Source: Hippopus hippopus (taxonomy: Eukaryota > Mollusca > Bivalvia > Cardiida > Cardiidae). From it: DNA of 64,000 bases. The position numbers and the translations under genes were made by a program. The notes under the pieces were generated by a model, which was given only the letters and a program-made list of their open reading frames with translations, ran no database searches and had not been told where the DNA came from. The stretch lies in the NCBI GenBank assembly GCA_946811185.2, contig OX328107.1, forward strand, positions 28,169,587-28,233,586, written 5' to 3'. The first letter of the stretch is position 1. Each line of letters starts with the position of its first letter. Shown one piece after another: positions 1-13,200 of this stretch.

Positions 1-480
1 TTGAGTTTGTAAGCTAACCTGAGCACAAAGTGCTAAAGGTGAGCTTTAGTGATTGTGCTGTGTCCGTCGTACGTTGTGTTTTGTGCATTGTGCGCTGTCC
101 AGGCATCAAGAATTACCTTGTGTGAGCTCTAGAGGCCACATTTTAAGTCCAATACTTTTGAAACTTGGTCAGAATGTTTGTCTTAATAATATCTCAGACA
201 AGTTCGAAATTGTGTTATAGTGTGTCAAAAAGTAAGTCATCAGGGCAAATCTAAGGAAAACCTTGAGGCTACATTTCCAGTATAATAATCATGAAACATT
301 GTCAGAATGTTTGTCTTGATGATATCTAAGTTTGAAATTGGGTCACATAGGGCCAAAAAGTAGGTCAAGGGGACAAATCTAAGAAAAACCTTGTGTGCAC
401 TCTAGAGGGCTCATTTTCAGCCTGATACCCACAAAACTAGGTCAGTATTTGTATGTCGTTTTAACCATTACCTAGCAAGA
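1..480 (+). mobile_element. Helitron-like element (AGCTCACCTGAGC type), partial, with 145-bp-type units
   Basis: Begins within the 5' hairpin region (ACCTGAGCACAAAGTGCT) and continues into units containing GAAACTTGGTCAGAATGTTT. No 3' end is seen; a minus-strand SINE fragment follows at 481-566. Confidence 0.6.
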
Positions 481-574
481 TATTCCTCCAAAACTACTGA
501 CTGCTTTCCCAAATAACCATCATTGAAACATTGATCAGCTGTGAGAGAGGAATCAGTGACTATCATCAATCCTC

Positions 575-788
575 TTAACTCTTTAACAAACAACAAAATT
601 TTGGACTTGAAACCCATCCAAAGCATTTGCAGATGACAGGTCAAATATGGTTCAAATGGTGAAAATTGCCTTTGAAAGGATAGAAAACATTTTAAGAAAA
701 AGAGAAAATGCTGGTAACCAGCATTTTCTCCTCTTCAAAAATGTTTTCAGAAGCTTTTTCTGTCAGAGTTGTTAAAAGTCTGGGTTAA
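575..788 (+). mobile_element. M1 MITE copy
   Basis: Divergent, TTAA at both ends. The palindrome centre ATGCTGGTAACCAGCAT is intact but its outer arms have decayed. Confidence 0.8.
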
Positions 789-1129
789 AGAAATTAGGGA
801 AGTATCAATTCAAACCAGCAACCTCTTGAATTCAAGCCCTGTACTTTTCTGACAGAGCAACCAGGCTTGTGAAAGGTGCTTTAAGGGTAAATATTCTTCG
901 GACTTTTTTTTCTCCTCAAGATTTCATGAATTTCGACTAAACCTGAAATTGTCTACGAGATAATTGGATCGTACAGATGGTATTGTAAGGAGGACACAGG
1001 GCTGTAAAAAGTTAATTCAGAAACCCATCCAAGTATCACAGACTCCCTAAGGCCTAATTTGTGAGCGATAATGTCTTCTAGAAAAAAAAAACATCACTTC
1101 AATTTTTCTCTGTGCGACTGAAGTTATTA

Positions 1130-1356
1130 TTAAACCTTTTGCCAAACAATCCTGTGGTTTCATGACCCTGATTAGAGGCATTGAAAACATTGTTGGAAAA
1201 GGAGAAAATGCTGGTAACCAGCACTTTCCCCTTTTCCCACAGTGTTTTCTACCTTATCAAATACAAATCTCGCCATTTAAAGCAATAGTTAATTTGTCGT
1301 TTGTAAATGCTTTTAATTTGGACCAGTTTAAAATTTGTTGTTTGGAAAAGGATTAA
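1130..1356 (-). mobile_element. M1 MITE copy
   Basis: Near full length, TTAA at both ends. One palindrome arm has CACTTTCCCC for CATTTTCTCC. Confidence 0.85.
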
Positions 1357-1533
1357 GAAAGAAAACTTTTGAAAACATTGTTGGTAAAAGAGCAAATGCT
1401 ATTAAGCAGTGTGTTCCCTTCATCCAACAATGTTTTCTATCCTGAAAGGATCAATCTGTTGCCTGCAAAATGGACAAGTCTATTACTCTGTCATGTAGTA
1501 AAGATTTAACCCTTTACCACACAATCCTCTATT

Positions 1534-1762
1534 TTAACCCTTTACCAAACGACAAGATTTTAGAATGGTCCAAATTGAAAGCATTTGCAGACGTCAAAAT
1601 TAATGTGACTGAAAAATTGAAATTTGATTTTGGAAGGATAGAAAACATTGTAGGTAAAGGAGAAAATGCTGGTTACCAGAATTTTCTCCTTTTCCCACAA
1701 TGTTTTCAAAAGGCTTCTTTTTCAGGGTCGTTAAAAGTCGGGATTGTGTGGTAAAGGGTTAA
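1534..1762 (+). mobile_element. M1 MITE copy (reference-like)
   Basis: 229 bp, close to the apparent consensus: TTAACCCTTTACCAAACGAC at the left, GTGGTAAAGGGTTAA at the right, central hairpin CATTGTAGGTAAAGGAGAAA and its complement. It shares its right TTAA with the next, truncated copy (1759-1952, opposite orientation). Confidence 0.9.
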
Positions 1763-1952
1763 GAACCCTGAGGAAGATACCCTTTGAAAACAATGTCGGA
1801 AAAGTAGAAGTTACCAGCATTTTCTCCTTTTCCCACAGTGTTTTCTACCCTATCAAAGACAAATTCAGTTATTTGATTCACATTGAAAGTTTTGTCTGCA
1901 AATGCTTTGGATTTAGACAGGTCTACATTTTTGTCGTTTGGTAAAGAGTTAA
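1759..1952 (-). mobile_element. M1 MITE copy, truncated, adjoining the previous one
   Basis: Lacks the first about 30 bases and half the palindrome. Right end GGTAAAGAGTTAA kept. Confidence 0.75.
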
Positions 1953-2025
1953 AGTTTAAAACACACCTCCAGTTTGCAGAAATAGGGCCTATTGGTGAAA
2001 ACTGAAGTTGTCTATTGCATGTTTT

Positions 2026-2254
2026 TTAACTCTTTACCACAGGACAAATTTTTAGACTGGTCCAAATTGAAAGCACTTGCAGACGACAAAATAAAAGTGA
2101 TTGAAAAATCGAAATTTGATTTGGGAAGGGTAGAAAACATTGTGGGAAAAGGAGAAAATGCTGGTTATCAGCATTTTCTCCTTTTCCCACAATGTTTTCA
2201 AAAGGCTTCTACCTCAGGGTCGTCAAAAGTTATCATTGTGTGGGAAAGGGTTAA
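2026..2254 (+). mobile_element. M1 MITE copy
   Basis: 229 bp with TTAA ends and a nearly perfect central palindrome. Confidence 0.88.
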
Positions 2255-2446
2255 AGTCTGCAGGATTAATCTTTACAATATTCAGAACAACTTAAATCTT
2301 ACTAGACCACAAAGTATGAGGGAATTGTTCGCATTAAAAACATTTTGCAGACGGTAAATTGAATAAGGCTGAAATGATGGGATTTGTCTTAGAAAGGAAC
2401 GAATACATTTTTGAAGCATAGTAAAAAAGCTTGTCACCTGCATTTT

Positions 2447-3826
2447 TAGCTCCATTGGCCCAAGGCCTGTAAGCTAATATCATGGTCCTGTGTCCATCGT
2501 GCGTACATGTGCATCTGTCTGTGCATGTGTGTGTTAACTTCTATTTCAAACATCTTTTTCTCTGAAACTACCCATCCAATTTTGACCAAACTTCACAGAA
2601 ATGGTCCTGCCATGGTCCTCTTCAGAATTTTTTGAAAGAATTTGATTCCTGTTAAAACTGTTTGCCATGGCAACAAAACTAAAAGATACTGGAAATCTTT
2701 AAAGATCTTTTTGTCCGAAACCATATGGCCTTAGGGCTATGAAATTTGGCTTGTAGCTTCATCTAATGGATCTCTATTAATTTCTTTTCAAGTTAGAGCC
2801 CTGGGGTCAAAATTGGCCCTGCCCGGGGGGTGGGGGGCCACAAGTTTTATATTGTCTTATATCGTGAAAACTTTATAAATCTTCTGGTTCCTAACCATAT
2901 GGCCTAAAGGCTACCATAATTGGCATGTAGCTTCATCCCATGGATCTCTTTTAACCCTTTACCGCACAATGCCAACTTTTAATGACCCTGGGAAAGAAGC
3001 CTTTTCCCACAATGTTTTCTACCCTATCAAAGAAAAATTGCATCATTTGAGCCACATTGAAATTGTCGTCTGCAAATGCTTTCAATTTGGAGAAGGCTAA
3101 AATTTTGTTGTCTGGTAAAGGGTTAAGGCTCTTCAAATTGTAACCCTGGGGACAAAATTGGCCTAGCCTTTGGGGTCACATGTTCTACACGAGGTTATAT
3201 ACAGAAAACTTTGAAAATCTTCTGATTCTAAACCATTGGGCCTAGAGCTACCAAATTTGGCATGTAGCTTCACCTAATGGACCTTTACTAAGATTCTTCA
3301 AGTTACAGTCCTGGGGTCAAAATTTGCCCTGTCCCAGGGGTCACAAGTTTTACATGGGCTTTTATAGTGAAAACTTTAAAAAACTTCCTGTTCCTAACCG
3401 TAAGGTCTTGGACTACCAAATTTGGCACATAGCTTCATCTAGTCAATCACATCTGAACTTGTTAAAAATTTAGCCCTTACATTAAAATATGCCCAGCTTC
3501 TCATGTTTATTGAGGAACATTTAAAAATGTTCTTGTTTATAATGGCCTTGACCTATATTATGTGGTATGTGGCTGTATCTTGTTGATCTGTACCAGGATT
3601 CAATTAATTATAGTCATAATTATAGGTCAAAATTGTAATTATAGGTCGAAAATGGACTAGCCCTGGGGTTACAACTTCCACTTGGGCTTTTATAGAGAAA
3701 ACTTAATTAGTTTTCTTGTTGGATTTTATAAGTCTTCTTGTTGGAGACCATTTGGCCTAGAATTGTAATGTTTGGTGTGTACTTACTAGCCGATGGAGCG
3801 ATAAAGGGCCACTAAGGCCCTCTTGT
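2447..3826 (+). mobile_element. Helitron-like non-autonomous element (AGCTCCATTGGCC type)
   Basis: Starts AGCTCCATTGGCCCAAGGCC and ends with a hairpin AGGGCCACTAAGGCCCT followed by CTTGT. The interior has degenerate direct repeats of about 140-180 bp carrying CTACCAAATTTGGC and GTAGCTTCATCTA. No target duplication, as for Helitrons. It hosts an M1 copy at 2951-3126. Confidence 0.62.
2951..3126 (-). mobile_element. M1 MITE copy, one palindrome arm deleted, inside the Helitron-like element
   Basis: TTAA at both ends. Deletion removes the left arm of the hairpin (AAGCC runs straight into TTTTCCCAC). Confidence 0.85.
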
Positions 3827-4162
3827 TCTCCTCAGGACAGTGTTTTACAAAATTACCTTTACATTCCATCTGTAAATATTCTTTTTTGCCATCTTCTTAC
3901 TCTGCGGCTTTCAACCAATTTAGCTGAAATTTTAGGACAAGACTTCCTACCATGGGAACTTGTACACCTGCTTCATTTCCATTTGCCGACCATAACAGGA
4001 GTTATGACCCTTGGATATTCTTTCTGATCCAATGACAAGGCATCTGATGGGGTTATTTGTTGGCCTGCAATGGTTAAGGTTTCTTTTATGAAGTGGTTTT
4101 TTTTGTGTGCAGTTCTGTAAGTCTATGTATTAAATAAATTTTTGTCTGTCTCTTGATTTTAG

Positions 4163-4242
4163 GGGCATCCAGCTCATACAGGGAAACATCACACAAGCCC
4201 TCTTTCTTATCGGATGATGAGCTAAAACATATCATCCTTGAG
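4163..4242 (+). CDS. bmal1: bmal1 exon A: linker after bHLH and start of PAS-A
   Basis: 80 nt, acceptor after TTTTAG, donor GTATGT. The first two bases complete a Gly codon from the upstream exon. It encodes [20 protein letters not shown] and then IILE, matching the vertebrate segment directly after the bHLH (where [15 protein letters not shown] is found). The preceding exon, which should carry the second bHLH helix, is more than 4.1 kb upstream and outside the window. Confidence 0.95.
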
Positions 4243-7200
4243 GTATGTATGCTTGAAAAAATAAGTTTATTTTAAGGAATGAAGAGAACTTTTTTGTTTT
4301 CATGGAGGTATGAAAGGAAAAACCTAATCACACTGTATGAAACCACGAAGCTTCGCGGTTTCATACAGTGTGATAAGGTTTTTTTTTTTTATTCCTTCAT
4401 GAAAACAAAAAAAATTCTCTTCATTCCTTATAATTCAATATCACAGACAAAAAATATGCAGTTAAATAATACTAACTGCTTTTTTTTTGTAAATCCAACA
4501 TTGCGTATTTATTTAATGTCCATTTCATTGATATTTCATAGCATGGTAAAACTGCTCATTCATGACGTAAAATTGAGGAAAATTCATGACGTCATTATAG
4601 TATTGAATATTTGCAGATTTAGTAGAATTATTATTAGAAGTTCAATACGCTAGAATTAAGTTGAAAATAAGATTGTTAGAACCCAGCAAAGTGTCTATGA
4701 ATTTTAAACTCTCTTCAAATTTTCTGTGGGATTTTTTTTTTCAATATTCAGAGAAAATGCATTCAGCTAGCAATTTGAACTTCGGACTCGATATAAATCT
4801 AAAATCAGATAGAAAAACATTATGAAATTTTGTATACATGTTTGTTTACATTAGTTCGACTGCAAAAGTAGTTCATGTTTTGCTTAATTTTTTATGGAGC
4901 TATGAAAAAAAAAATATCAGCCAATCAGAACTCGCCAATGTTCATGAAAAAAACTAATATTGGATTATTTATAAATATATTTGTGCTGTAAAATATACTA
5001 CTTTAACAGATCATTTGTATTCATTCATTGGTTATTTCTTTCAATGGGGGAGTGGGAGAGAACTACTAGAAAGTTCCACCTCACTTTTTCCCCAAGTCCA
5101 TGACAACTAGTTCGTGGAAAATACCAATATATTTGTAAATATTTCTTCTTTGAAAAGCTGAGATTTTATAAAATCTGTTTGCCTATCTTATCATTCCATA
5201 ATCTCTATGATCAATAGCAGGACATACATGAAAATTGTATAATATTTTTACATACTGTCTGGGGCAAGGGATAGATTTGCATGTCATTTGTATGTTTATA
5301 GGTATGATAGCTAGGAGAGAATCAGTTGAAGCTCTAGATGCAGTTAATGTCTTAACATTATGTAGATTTCCAAACAATCAAATGATTTTATTAAGAACAA
5401 AGATGGATTGCTACCATCGGTTAACTCTTTATTGGATGAGAAAATTGTAGACTGCTTCAAAAATTGAATGCATTTTCTTTTTAGCTCACCTGAGCACGAA
5501 GTGCTCAAGGTGAGCTTTTGTGATCGTGCTGTATCAATCGTAACTCGTCTGTCATGCGTCGTTTGGGTGTCAACAGTTACCTTGTGTGCACTCTAAAGGC
5601 CACATTTTCAGCCAAATGCTTTTGAAACTTGGTCAAGATATTTATGCCCCCCTTCAACGAAGTGGGGGTATATTGCTTTGCTAATGTTGGTCGGTCGGTC
5701 GGTAGACCTTACCTTGTCTGGATGATAACTAGACACAGAATTGACCTAGGTTCGTCAAATTTGGCACAGACATGCGTCCAGGAGTGTAGATGATCCCTAT
5801 TGATTTTGAGGTCAATCGGTCAAAGGTCAAGGTCACAGTGACCGTCAACATGTTCATATATAGACCAAACCTTGTCTGGATGATAACTAGACACAGAATT
5901 GACCTTGGTTCGTCAAATTTGGCACAGACATGCATCTCGGATTGTAGATGATCCCTATTGATTTTGAGGTCAATCGGTCAAAGGTCAAGGTCACAGTGAT
6001 GTCAACATGTTGATATATAGACCAAACCTTATCCAGATGATAACTAGACACAGAATTGACTTAGGTTTGTCAAATTTGGCACAGAGATTCGTCTCGGAGT
6101 GTAGATGATCCCTATTGATTTTGAGGTCAATCGGTCAAAGGTCAAGGTCACTGTGACCGTCAACATGTTGATATATAGACCAAACCTTGTCCGGATGATA
6201 ACCAGACACAGAATTGACCTAGGTTCATCAAATTTGGCACAGACATTCGTCTTGGAGTGCAGATAATCCCTATCGATTTTGAGATTAATCATCAATGGTC
6301 AAGGTTACAGTGGCCTTCAACTTAGTGATATTTAGACCTAACCTTGTCCAGATGATAACTAGACACAGAATTGACCTAGGTCCTTCAAATTCTGTACAGA
6401 TATTCATCTTGGAGTGTAAATGATCCCTATCGATTTTAAGGTTAATCCGTGAAAGGTCAAGGTCGCAGTGACCACCAAATGATTAAGGGCCCACGCTGCC
6501 GTTCGCCACTTGAGCCATTTGCTAAAAAAAAATTAAAGTATCTCAAAAATCATCATATGTGGCTCAACTTGTGGCTCCAACATTTTATTCGCGTATCATC
6601 GGGGACGTTGTAAGCGTCGAAATCAACTGGGAAAAAGTGGAAGTCGAATGCGTGTGCCGAAAAGAAAATCGATAACCCAGTCTGTGTATCGGCGACTGTT
6701 TACAATCTTGTATATATACACACGGTGGTGTGTATAATTATGCGAACTGTTGACAGATTATCACGTTTAACAATTGAAGTGGGCTATAAATCAAAAAGAT
6801 GACATCGATATTTTCCAATCAATTCTTTTGATATCAGTTTATGAACTGTGCCACTTCCTGTATCAATGTGGCAGTAGGGGGGCATGACTGTTTTACAAAC
6901 AGACATCTTGTTGTCTTGATGATATAGCGTGCAAGCTTGAAAATGGGTCATGTGAGGTCAAAAAGTAGGTCACTGGGCTAAATCTTAGAAAAACCTTGTG
7001 TGCACTTGAGAGGCCACTTTTTTGGCCTGAAACTCAATAAACTTGGTCAGAATGTTTGTCTTAATGATATCTCTGACAAGTTTGAAATTGGGTTGTATCG
7101 GGTCAAAAAGTAGGTCACAGGGCTAAATCTTGATAGAAAACTGTGTGTGCACTGTAGAGGCCTCTTTTCGGCCTGATGCTCTTGAAAATTAGTCTGAATG

Positions 7201-10200
7201 TTTGTCTGATGATATTTCTTGCAAGTTTGAAATTTGGTCACATTGGATCAAAAAGTAGGTCACAGGGCTTAATATTACAAAAAGCTTGTGTGTTTTCTAG
7301 AGGCAACATTGTCAGCCAGGTACTCTTGAAACTTGGTCAGAATGTTTGTCATGGTAATATCTAAGACAAGTTTGAAACTGGGTTATTTCGGGTCAAAAAG
7401 TAGGTCACTGTGCTAAATCTTAGAAAAACCTGTTGTGAACTATAGAGGCCACATTTTCAGCTTGATACTCATGAAACTTTGTCAGAATATTTTGTCTTGA
7501 TAATATCTCAGACAAGTTGGAGATTGGGTCATGTCCGATCAAAAGGTAGGTCACCAGGCCATATCTGAGAAAATCCTTGTTTGCACTGTAGAGGCCACAT
7601 TTTAAGCCTGATACTCATGAAACTTGGTCAGAATTTTTGTTTTGATTATATCTTGAACAAGTTTGAATTTGGGTCACATTGGGTCAAAAAGTAGGTTACT
7701 AGGCTAAATCTGAGAAAAACCTTGTGTGCAGTCTAGAGGCCACATTTTCAACCTGATACTTGTGAAACTAAGTCAGAAAGGTTGCCTTTTTCTAAAATCT
7801 GAGACAAGTTTGAAATTGAGTCACAACAGATCAAAAACTAGGTCTCTGGGCCAAATCTTAGAAAAAAAACTTTTGTGCTGTCTATAGAACAAATTTTGAG
7901 TCTGATACTCATGAAACATCATCAGAATGTTTGTCTTGACGATATATCTGATGAGTTCAAAATAGGTCAAGTTGGTCAAAAAGTAGGTCACTTACATGCA
8001 TGCATTTTTACATCATTAAAACCAGGATCTCTAAAGCGTTATTAACCATAGATGACTTTACTCAGGTGAGCTCTTTAGGGCTAATAGCCCCCTTGTTTCC
8101 ATAATGTTTTCAGAAGGCCTTCTACTTCAGGGTGTAAACACCAATGTTTGGTATAAGTTCAATTGATTTAATCAAGAGCTTTCCATCTAGATAAAAGATC
8201 ATTACGGTCTGTATGCACCAACTAGTCTGAAGAACGTTCTTAGTCTTATTCACCAGAATTTTCTACATTTGAAAGTAAGACAACTTCTGATTGGCTAAAC
8301 CATTGTATGATTGGCTCAACCAAAGTGTTTAGCCAATCAGAAGTTTTGTTACTTTCAAAAGTAGAAAATCTCAGATATAAAGACTAAGAATATTCTTGAG
8401 AATGGTTGGTGAATATTGACACAGTTTATAGATCAATCAGCTGAATTTGCCACATTTTGTAAATAAACATAAAAAAATTTTTTCTCCACTTTGCAGGCTG
8501 CAGATGGATTCCTATTCGTGGTCGGATGTGACAGGGCTCGTATACTCTTTGTGTCGGAATCAGTGAAAAAAATTCTGCACTACACAAGGGTATGTGACAT
8601 ATCTTGATACAGTGCTATTTTGTTTTGTGGCTCACCAGAACATGGAGTGTTCCAGGTGTGATAATTTGATTGCTCAGTGTGGTGCCAGTCAATTACTGTC
8701 CATACAGTCCCTTCAGTATAGCTGGAACAAGTTCTCTTTAGGACTAATGGGCCAAATAATACTGAATTCCTAGGATGTAGGAGGGAATCATTAAAATGGT
8801 CTGGGTCACATGACCAAGATGTCCAGACTATGTTCATCCTGTACTAAAAAGCCTCAAGAGAACCTGGACCTGTATTCACCAGCCATCCTTAAAACGTTCT
8901 TAGTCTTATTCTCCAAAATTTTCTGAATTTGAATGTAACACAACTTCTGATTGGGTTAAACATTTGATTTAGCCAATCAGAAGTTTACTTTCAAATTTAG
9001 AAAATCTTGGAGAATGAGACAAAGAATATTCTTAAGAATGGTTGGTAAATACGGACCCAGATGACTGTTTAGACACATACTACAAACTTATGTCATATGA
9101 TGACAATTGGTAGATCTTTGTTCCATTTTAACCCTTTACCACACAATCCCAAGTTTTCATGACCTGGGAGAATAAGGTTTTAGAAAACGTTGTGGGAAAA
9201 GGAGGAAATGCTGGAGACTGGAAATCACAATCAATTTCTAAAGTTCAGCTTTACCAGATGAGAAAATTTGTCCATGTTAAAAGTGTTTGGAGAGAACAAA
9301 TTCAATATGGTTCAGATAGTGGGATTTGTCCTGTAACCCTTTTCCAAACGAGAAAATTTTGGATGTGTCCAAACCCAAAGCATTTGCAGACAACAAGTTA
9401 ATCATGTCTCAAAGAGTGAAAATTGTCTTTGATGGGGTAGAAAACATTGTGGAAAAGGAGAGAATGCTGGTAACCAATATTTTCTCATTTTCGAACAGTG
9501 TTTTCAAAAGCTTTCTTTCTCTGGGTTGAGATAAATTGGAATTGTATGGTAAAGAATTAAAGGGTAGAAAACATGTCAAAATAGAACTGTCGCAAAGTGG
9601 AAAAATACCCCCCACCAGCATCTTGTCACTGAAGCAGCACAATCAGAATAGAAATGCTTTTCAAAACAAAGATCACCTGTGACTTTGACCCATATGACAC
9701 AAAAACACAAAAGAACACCTCATTGGATCATGGGCAACACATGTATAAAGCTTAATGATCCTAGGTGAAGCGGGTTTGAGTTAGGGCATAGAAATGAAAA
9801 AGTCTACAGACTGACGGATTGACAGACAGACAGACGGATGGATGGACAGGCAGACAGAGATGGTAAAACCAGTATAACCCCACTCTACTTCGGAGGTGGG
9901 GGTATTAAAAAAAAAGTGTCCAAACTGAAAGAACTTGCTGATGACAAAATTTATTGTGGCTTAAAAATAGGATTTGCTTGCAAAATAATGGAATACATTG
10001 TGGTAAAAGTAGAAAATGCTGGTCACCAGCTTTTTCTACTTTTCCAATGATGTTTTCAAAAGATATGATGCACAAGATCTAAAATATGGGACTGTATGCT
10101 AAAATGTTTAGAAAACACAGTGGCTCATAATCGAAAAGGCTAAACAGGAGTAGTTATTCCATTTTCTGCCTTATTTCAAATTGTATAGGTTCTAGGTCTT

Positions 10201-13200
10201 GCGTAAGGAAAATTGTTCAATTATCAGTTGCTGTGGAAATAAGTGTCACCTGACCTTGCATTACATCTAATTACTTATGATGAATGAAAGATGAGGTGAA
10301 TGAAAATAGGCTTTGTTTGGTGAAAGATTTGGTTTCAGGATGGGGTGGCTGTAAATCATAGTTTTTAGCTCGGCTGTTTTCAAACAAAACATAAGGGTTT
10401 AGCCATAGCCCTAGGGTCTGCGTTGTCATCTGTGTTGTGCAAAAACCTTGACATTTTATAATATCTCTGTTGTTAATGAAGATATTTGCTTCAAACTTGG
10501 ACAAGTTTTTAAAGATACATCCTTACAGATAGCGAGAAAAAAAGTCTGTGAAAACTTGAAAGTGTGTAGAATGGCTCAGCGGTGTAAACATAGAAAAGTT
10601 TCCAATATACATGGTGTAAGGAATAGAGAAACACAAGCGATTTGTCCTTATTTAAAACGTGAAATGACAACAGCCATTGCTTGGAAGGCCTCCAAAACAT
10701 GAAATGTATTTTCTATCCACCATAATCTGTGCAATCTTACAGCCATCAGGGGCAACATTTAGCATGAAGATACAAGAATGGTTATAGTTTCATAAAGTAA
10801 GGATGAAATAGGTTAAAAACTGGCTGAAAACTGCCTGAAAAACGAGTAAAGGTGTATCTTTAACTATCAAAAGGGAAGCCTATACAACAAGGGTGGGTAA
10901 CCATCAAAGTATTTTATGTCCCTTTTTCAACTTAAAATTTTCACTAATTATCAAGCAACCGCCGCCAAGCATTGGCACCCGCATGTGGTGCTCTTGTTTA
11001 TTTTGATTTTGCTTGTAATATGGATCAGTATGCTTGGCTAGAGCCAAATAGGAATGCAAGATAGGGATTGTCATCCATCTATCCAAAATTCAATTCGTCC
11101 TTCTGTCCATCAGTCTCTCATCCATCAATCTATCTTCCGTGATATTTGTCCTAGTTTTGCAGGAAAACTTTCATTTTCTTTCTTCAAGAAAAATCTATGT
11201 TTCTTGTATGTCTGTGAAAATTGGAGAAATATGAGTATTGCTTTTTCCTATAGAAATTACATGTATTACTAAGCAGTTGCCTTTAGCAACAGCAGAATTG
11301 TGTGAGAAGACTGTATTACCACACAATCTGGAGTTTTAATAACCCTGAGCAGAAAAGCAATTGAAAACATAGTGGGAAAAGGAGAAAATGCTGGTGACCA
11401 GCATTTTCTCCTTTTCCCACAATGTTTTCTAACCTTTCAGAAATAAATCCAACCATTTGAGCCACATTTAATTTGTCGTCTGCAAATGCTTTGAATTTGG
11501 ACCAGTCCAAAATATTGTCTTGTGGTAAAAAGTTAACAATACAGGCCATTATTAAGACTGTTCTTATGTAACAAAATTTTATGATGAAGGACGAAATTAT
11601 GTGAAAGACAGTCAGAGATAATTGGATGAGTACTAGTCGTTACACTTTACCACATGGTCCCAATGTTTTAACAACCTTGTGGAAGAAGGCTCATGAAAAG
11701 TGTTTCAGTACTGGTGTGAGAAATCCAGGAAACACATGTGTAGGTGCACTGACAGTCTTGATATGACCTACGCTGTTAAAACAGCATTAAACTCCAATAC
11801 AGACAGACATACATACAAACAAACAAACAGACATACAAACATACATACATACAAACTAAACTAACCTAACCTAACCTAACCTAACCTAACCTAACCTAAC
11901 CTAACCTAACCTAACCTAACCTAACCTAACCTAAGCATTATTGGAACAGGAGAAAATGCTGGTAAAGTATTTTCTCCTCCTCTCAAAAGATTTTTTGCCC
12001 TTTACCCAACACATGAAAGAAACTTATATAGACTGGAATTAGTGTTTGGATGTGCAGAGGAAACATTCTGACAAAAGGAGAAATCACTCAAATATAAGGG
12101 TTTCTTCATTTGTTAAGATGTTTTTAACCCTTGAATTAAACAATCCTATGTTTTAGTGACCATAGTAACAAACTTTTGAAAACATTTTGGGAAAAGAAGA
12201 AAATACTCTTGTAACTTCAAAGACAAATGCAATCATTTGAGACACATTTAGTATGTGTTGTCTGCAAATGCTTTCAAATTAGACAAACAATAAGAATTGT
12301 TTGGTAAAGAGTTGAAAAAAAAAAAGGCTTGCTGTAGATGTGGCTATGCTGGAAATTATGTTATGGGAGACCACTCCTTCATGCATGGCTTCGTCCCGAT
12401 TTAAATAAAATACCTAACAGCTGCGTTAGGGAGATATCTCTTTAGCTCAGTGGTTATGGTATTGGTCTTTTAAACCTCGAAAAACAAGGATCTTGTCTGC
12501 CATGGGTTCGAATCCCGCCAGATGTGGTTTGTTTTTCAGCCATGCATTTATTCATTTGTTTCTTTGTTACGGACTTTGTTCGTAAGAATTAGGAAAACTG
12601 TCTCAGTTGTTTTTTAAACCCTTTACCAAATGATAAAAAACTGGACTCTCTCAAATTCGAAGCATTTTCAGAAGACAATATTATTCATATGTAGCTGAAA
12701 GGATGATTGGTGGCTATGAAAGGGAAGAAAGCATTGTGGGAAAAGGAGAAAACGCTAGATAGCATTTTTAGACGACAATTCATACATACCTGAAAGGATG
12801 ATTCCTGGCTATGAAAGGGAAGAAAACATTGTGGGAAAAGGAGAAAATGCTGTTACCAGCATTTTCTCCTTTTCCCACAATGTATTCAAAAGGCCTCTTC
12901 CTGAGGGTCCCTTAAATGTCTGAATGTTTGGTAAAGAGTTAATCTTTGTAGGTAAAGAAACTGTAATTTTTGTACGCTCTTCTCTGTTTCAGAATGAGTT
13001 GATCGGTCAAAGTCTATTCGACTATATTCATCCACATGATATTAGTAAAGTCAAAGAACAGTTCTCATCATCAGATTTAGCACCTCGGGAAAGGCTGATT
13101 GATGCTAAAAGTAAGTATGACATGCAATGTACTGAATTTCACCTAATGATCGCTCCCTCCCTAATCATAGCACCCCCACTACATTACTTACTCCAGAGGT

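Larger units (their letters stand above)
2333..3880 (+). mobile_element. M1 copy split by a Helitron-like element
   Basis: Left half 2333-2446 ends in TCACCTGCATTTT. The right half resumes at 3827 with TCTCCTCAGGACAGTGTTTT. The break is in the GCATTTT/TCTCC part of the palindrome. Confidence 0.72.
5482..8095 (+). mobile_element. Helitron-like element (AGCTCACCTGAGC type), itself interrupted
   Basis: 5' end TAGCTCACCTGAGCACGAAG forms the hairpin GAGCACGAAGTGCTC. 3' end CTCAGGTGAGCTCTTTAGGG then GGCTAATAGCCCCCTTG, a hairpin plus CTTG. The subterminal AGGTGAGC is the complement of the 5' GCTCACCT. Interior is a 145-bp tandem array. Confidence 0.68.
5424..8160 (+). mobile_element. M1 copy split by nested Helitron-like elements
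   Basis: Left part 5424-5481 (GTTAACTCTTTATT ... GCATTTTCTTTT), right part from 8096 (CCATAATGTTTTCAGAAGGCC). Everything between is inserted. Confidence 0.7.
11643..12010 (-). mobile_element. M1 copy split by a SINE fragment and a satellite
   Basis: Left part 11643-11700 (CACTTTACCACATGG), right part from 11936 (TTGGAACAGGAGAAAATGCTGG). The inserted material is a SINE 3' part plus simple repeats. Confidence 0.65.

Noticed and set aside
1..4162. Search for the bHLH exon upstream of exon A
   Set aside because: No sequence encoding the conserved bHLH helix was found; the region is repeats. The exon must lie left of the window.
11861..11934. Telomere relic or chromosome fusion point
   Set aside because: Only 74 bp, attached to a SINE-type tail, and not the TTAGGG repeat expected of molluscs.
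12440..12520. Possible tRNA gene (A and B boxes)
   Set aside because: Acceptor and anticodon stems do not pair, and the same sequence recurs as part of a SINE at 21255. Annotated as SINE.
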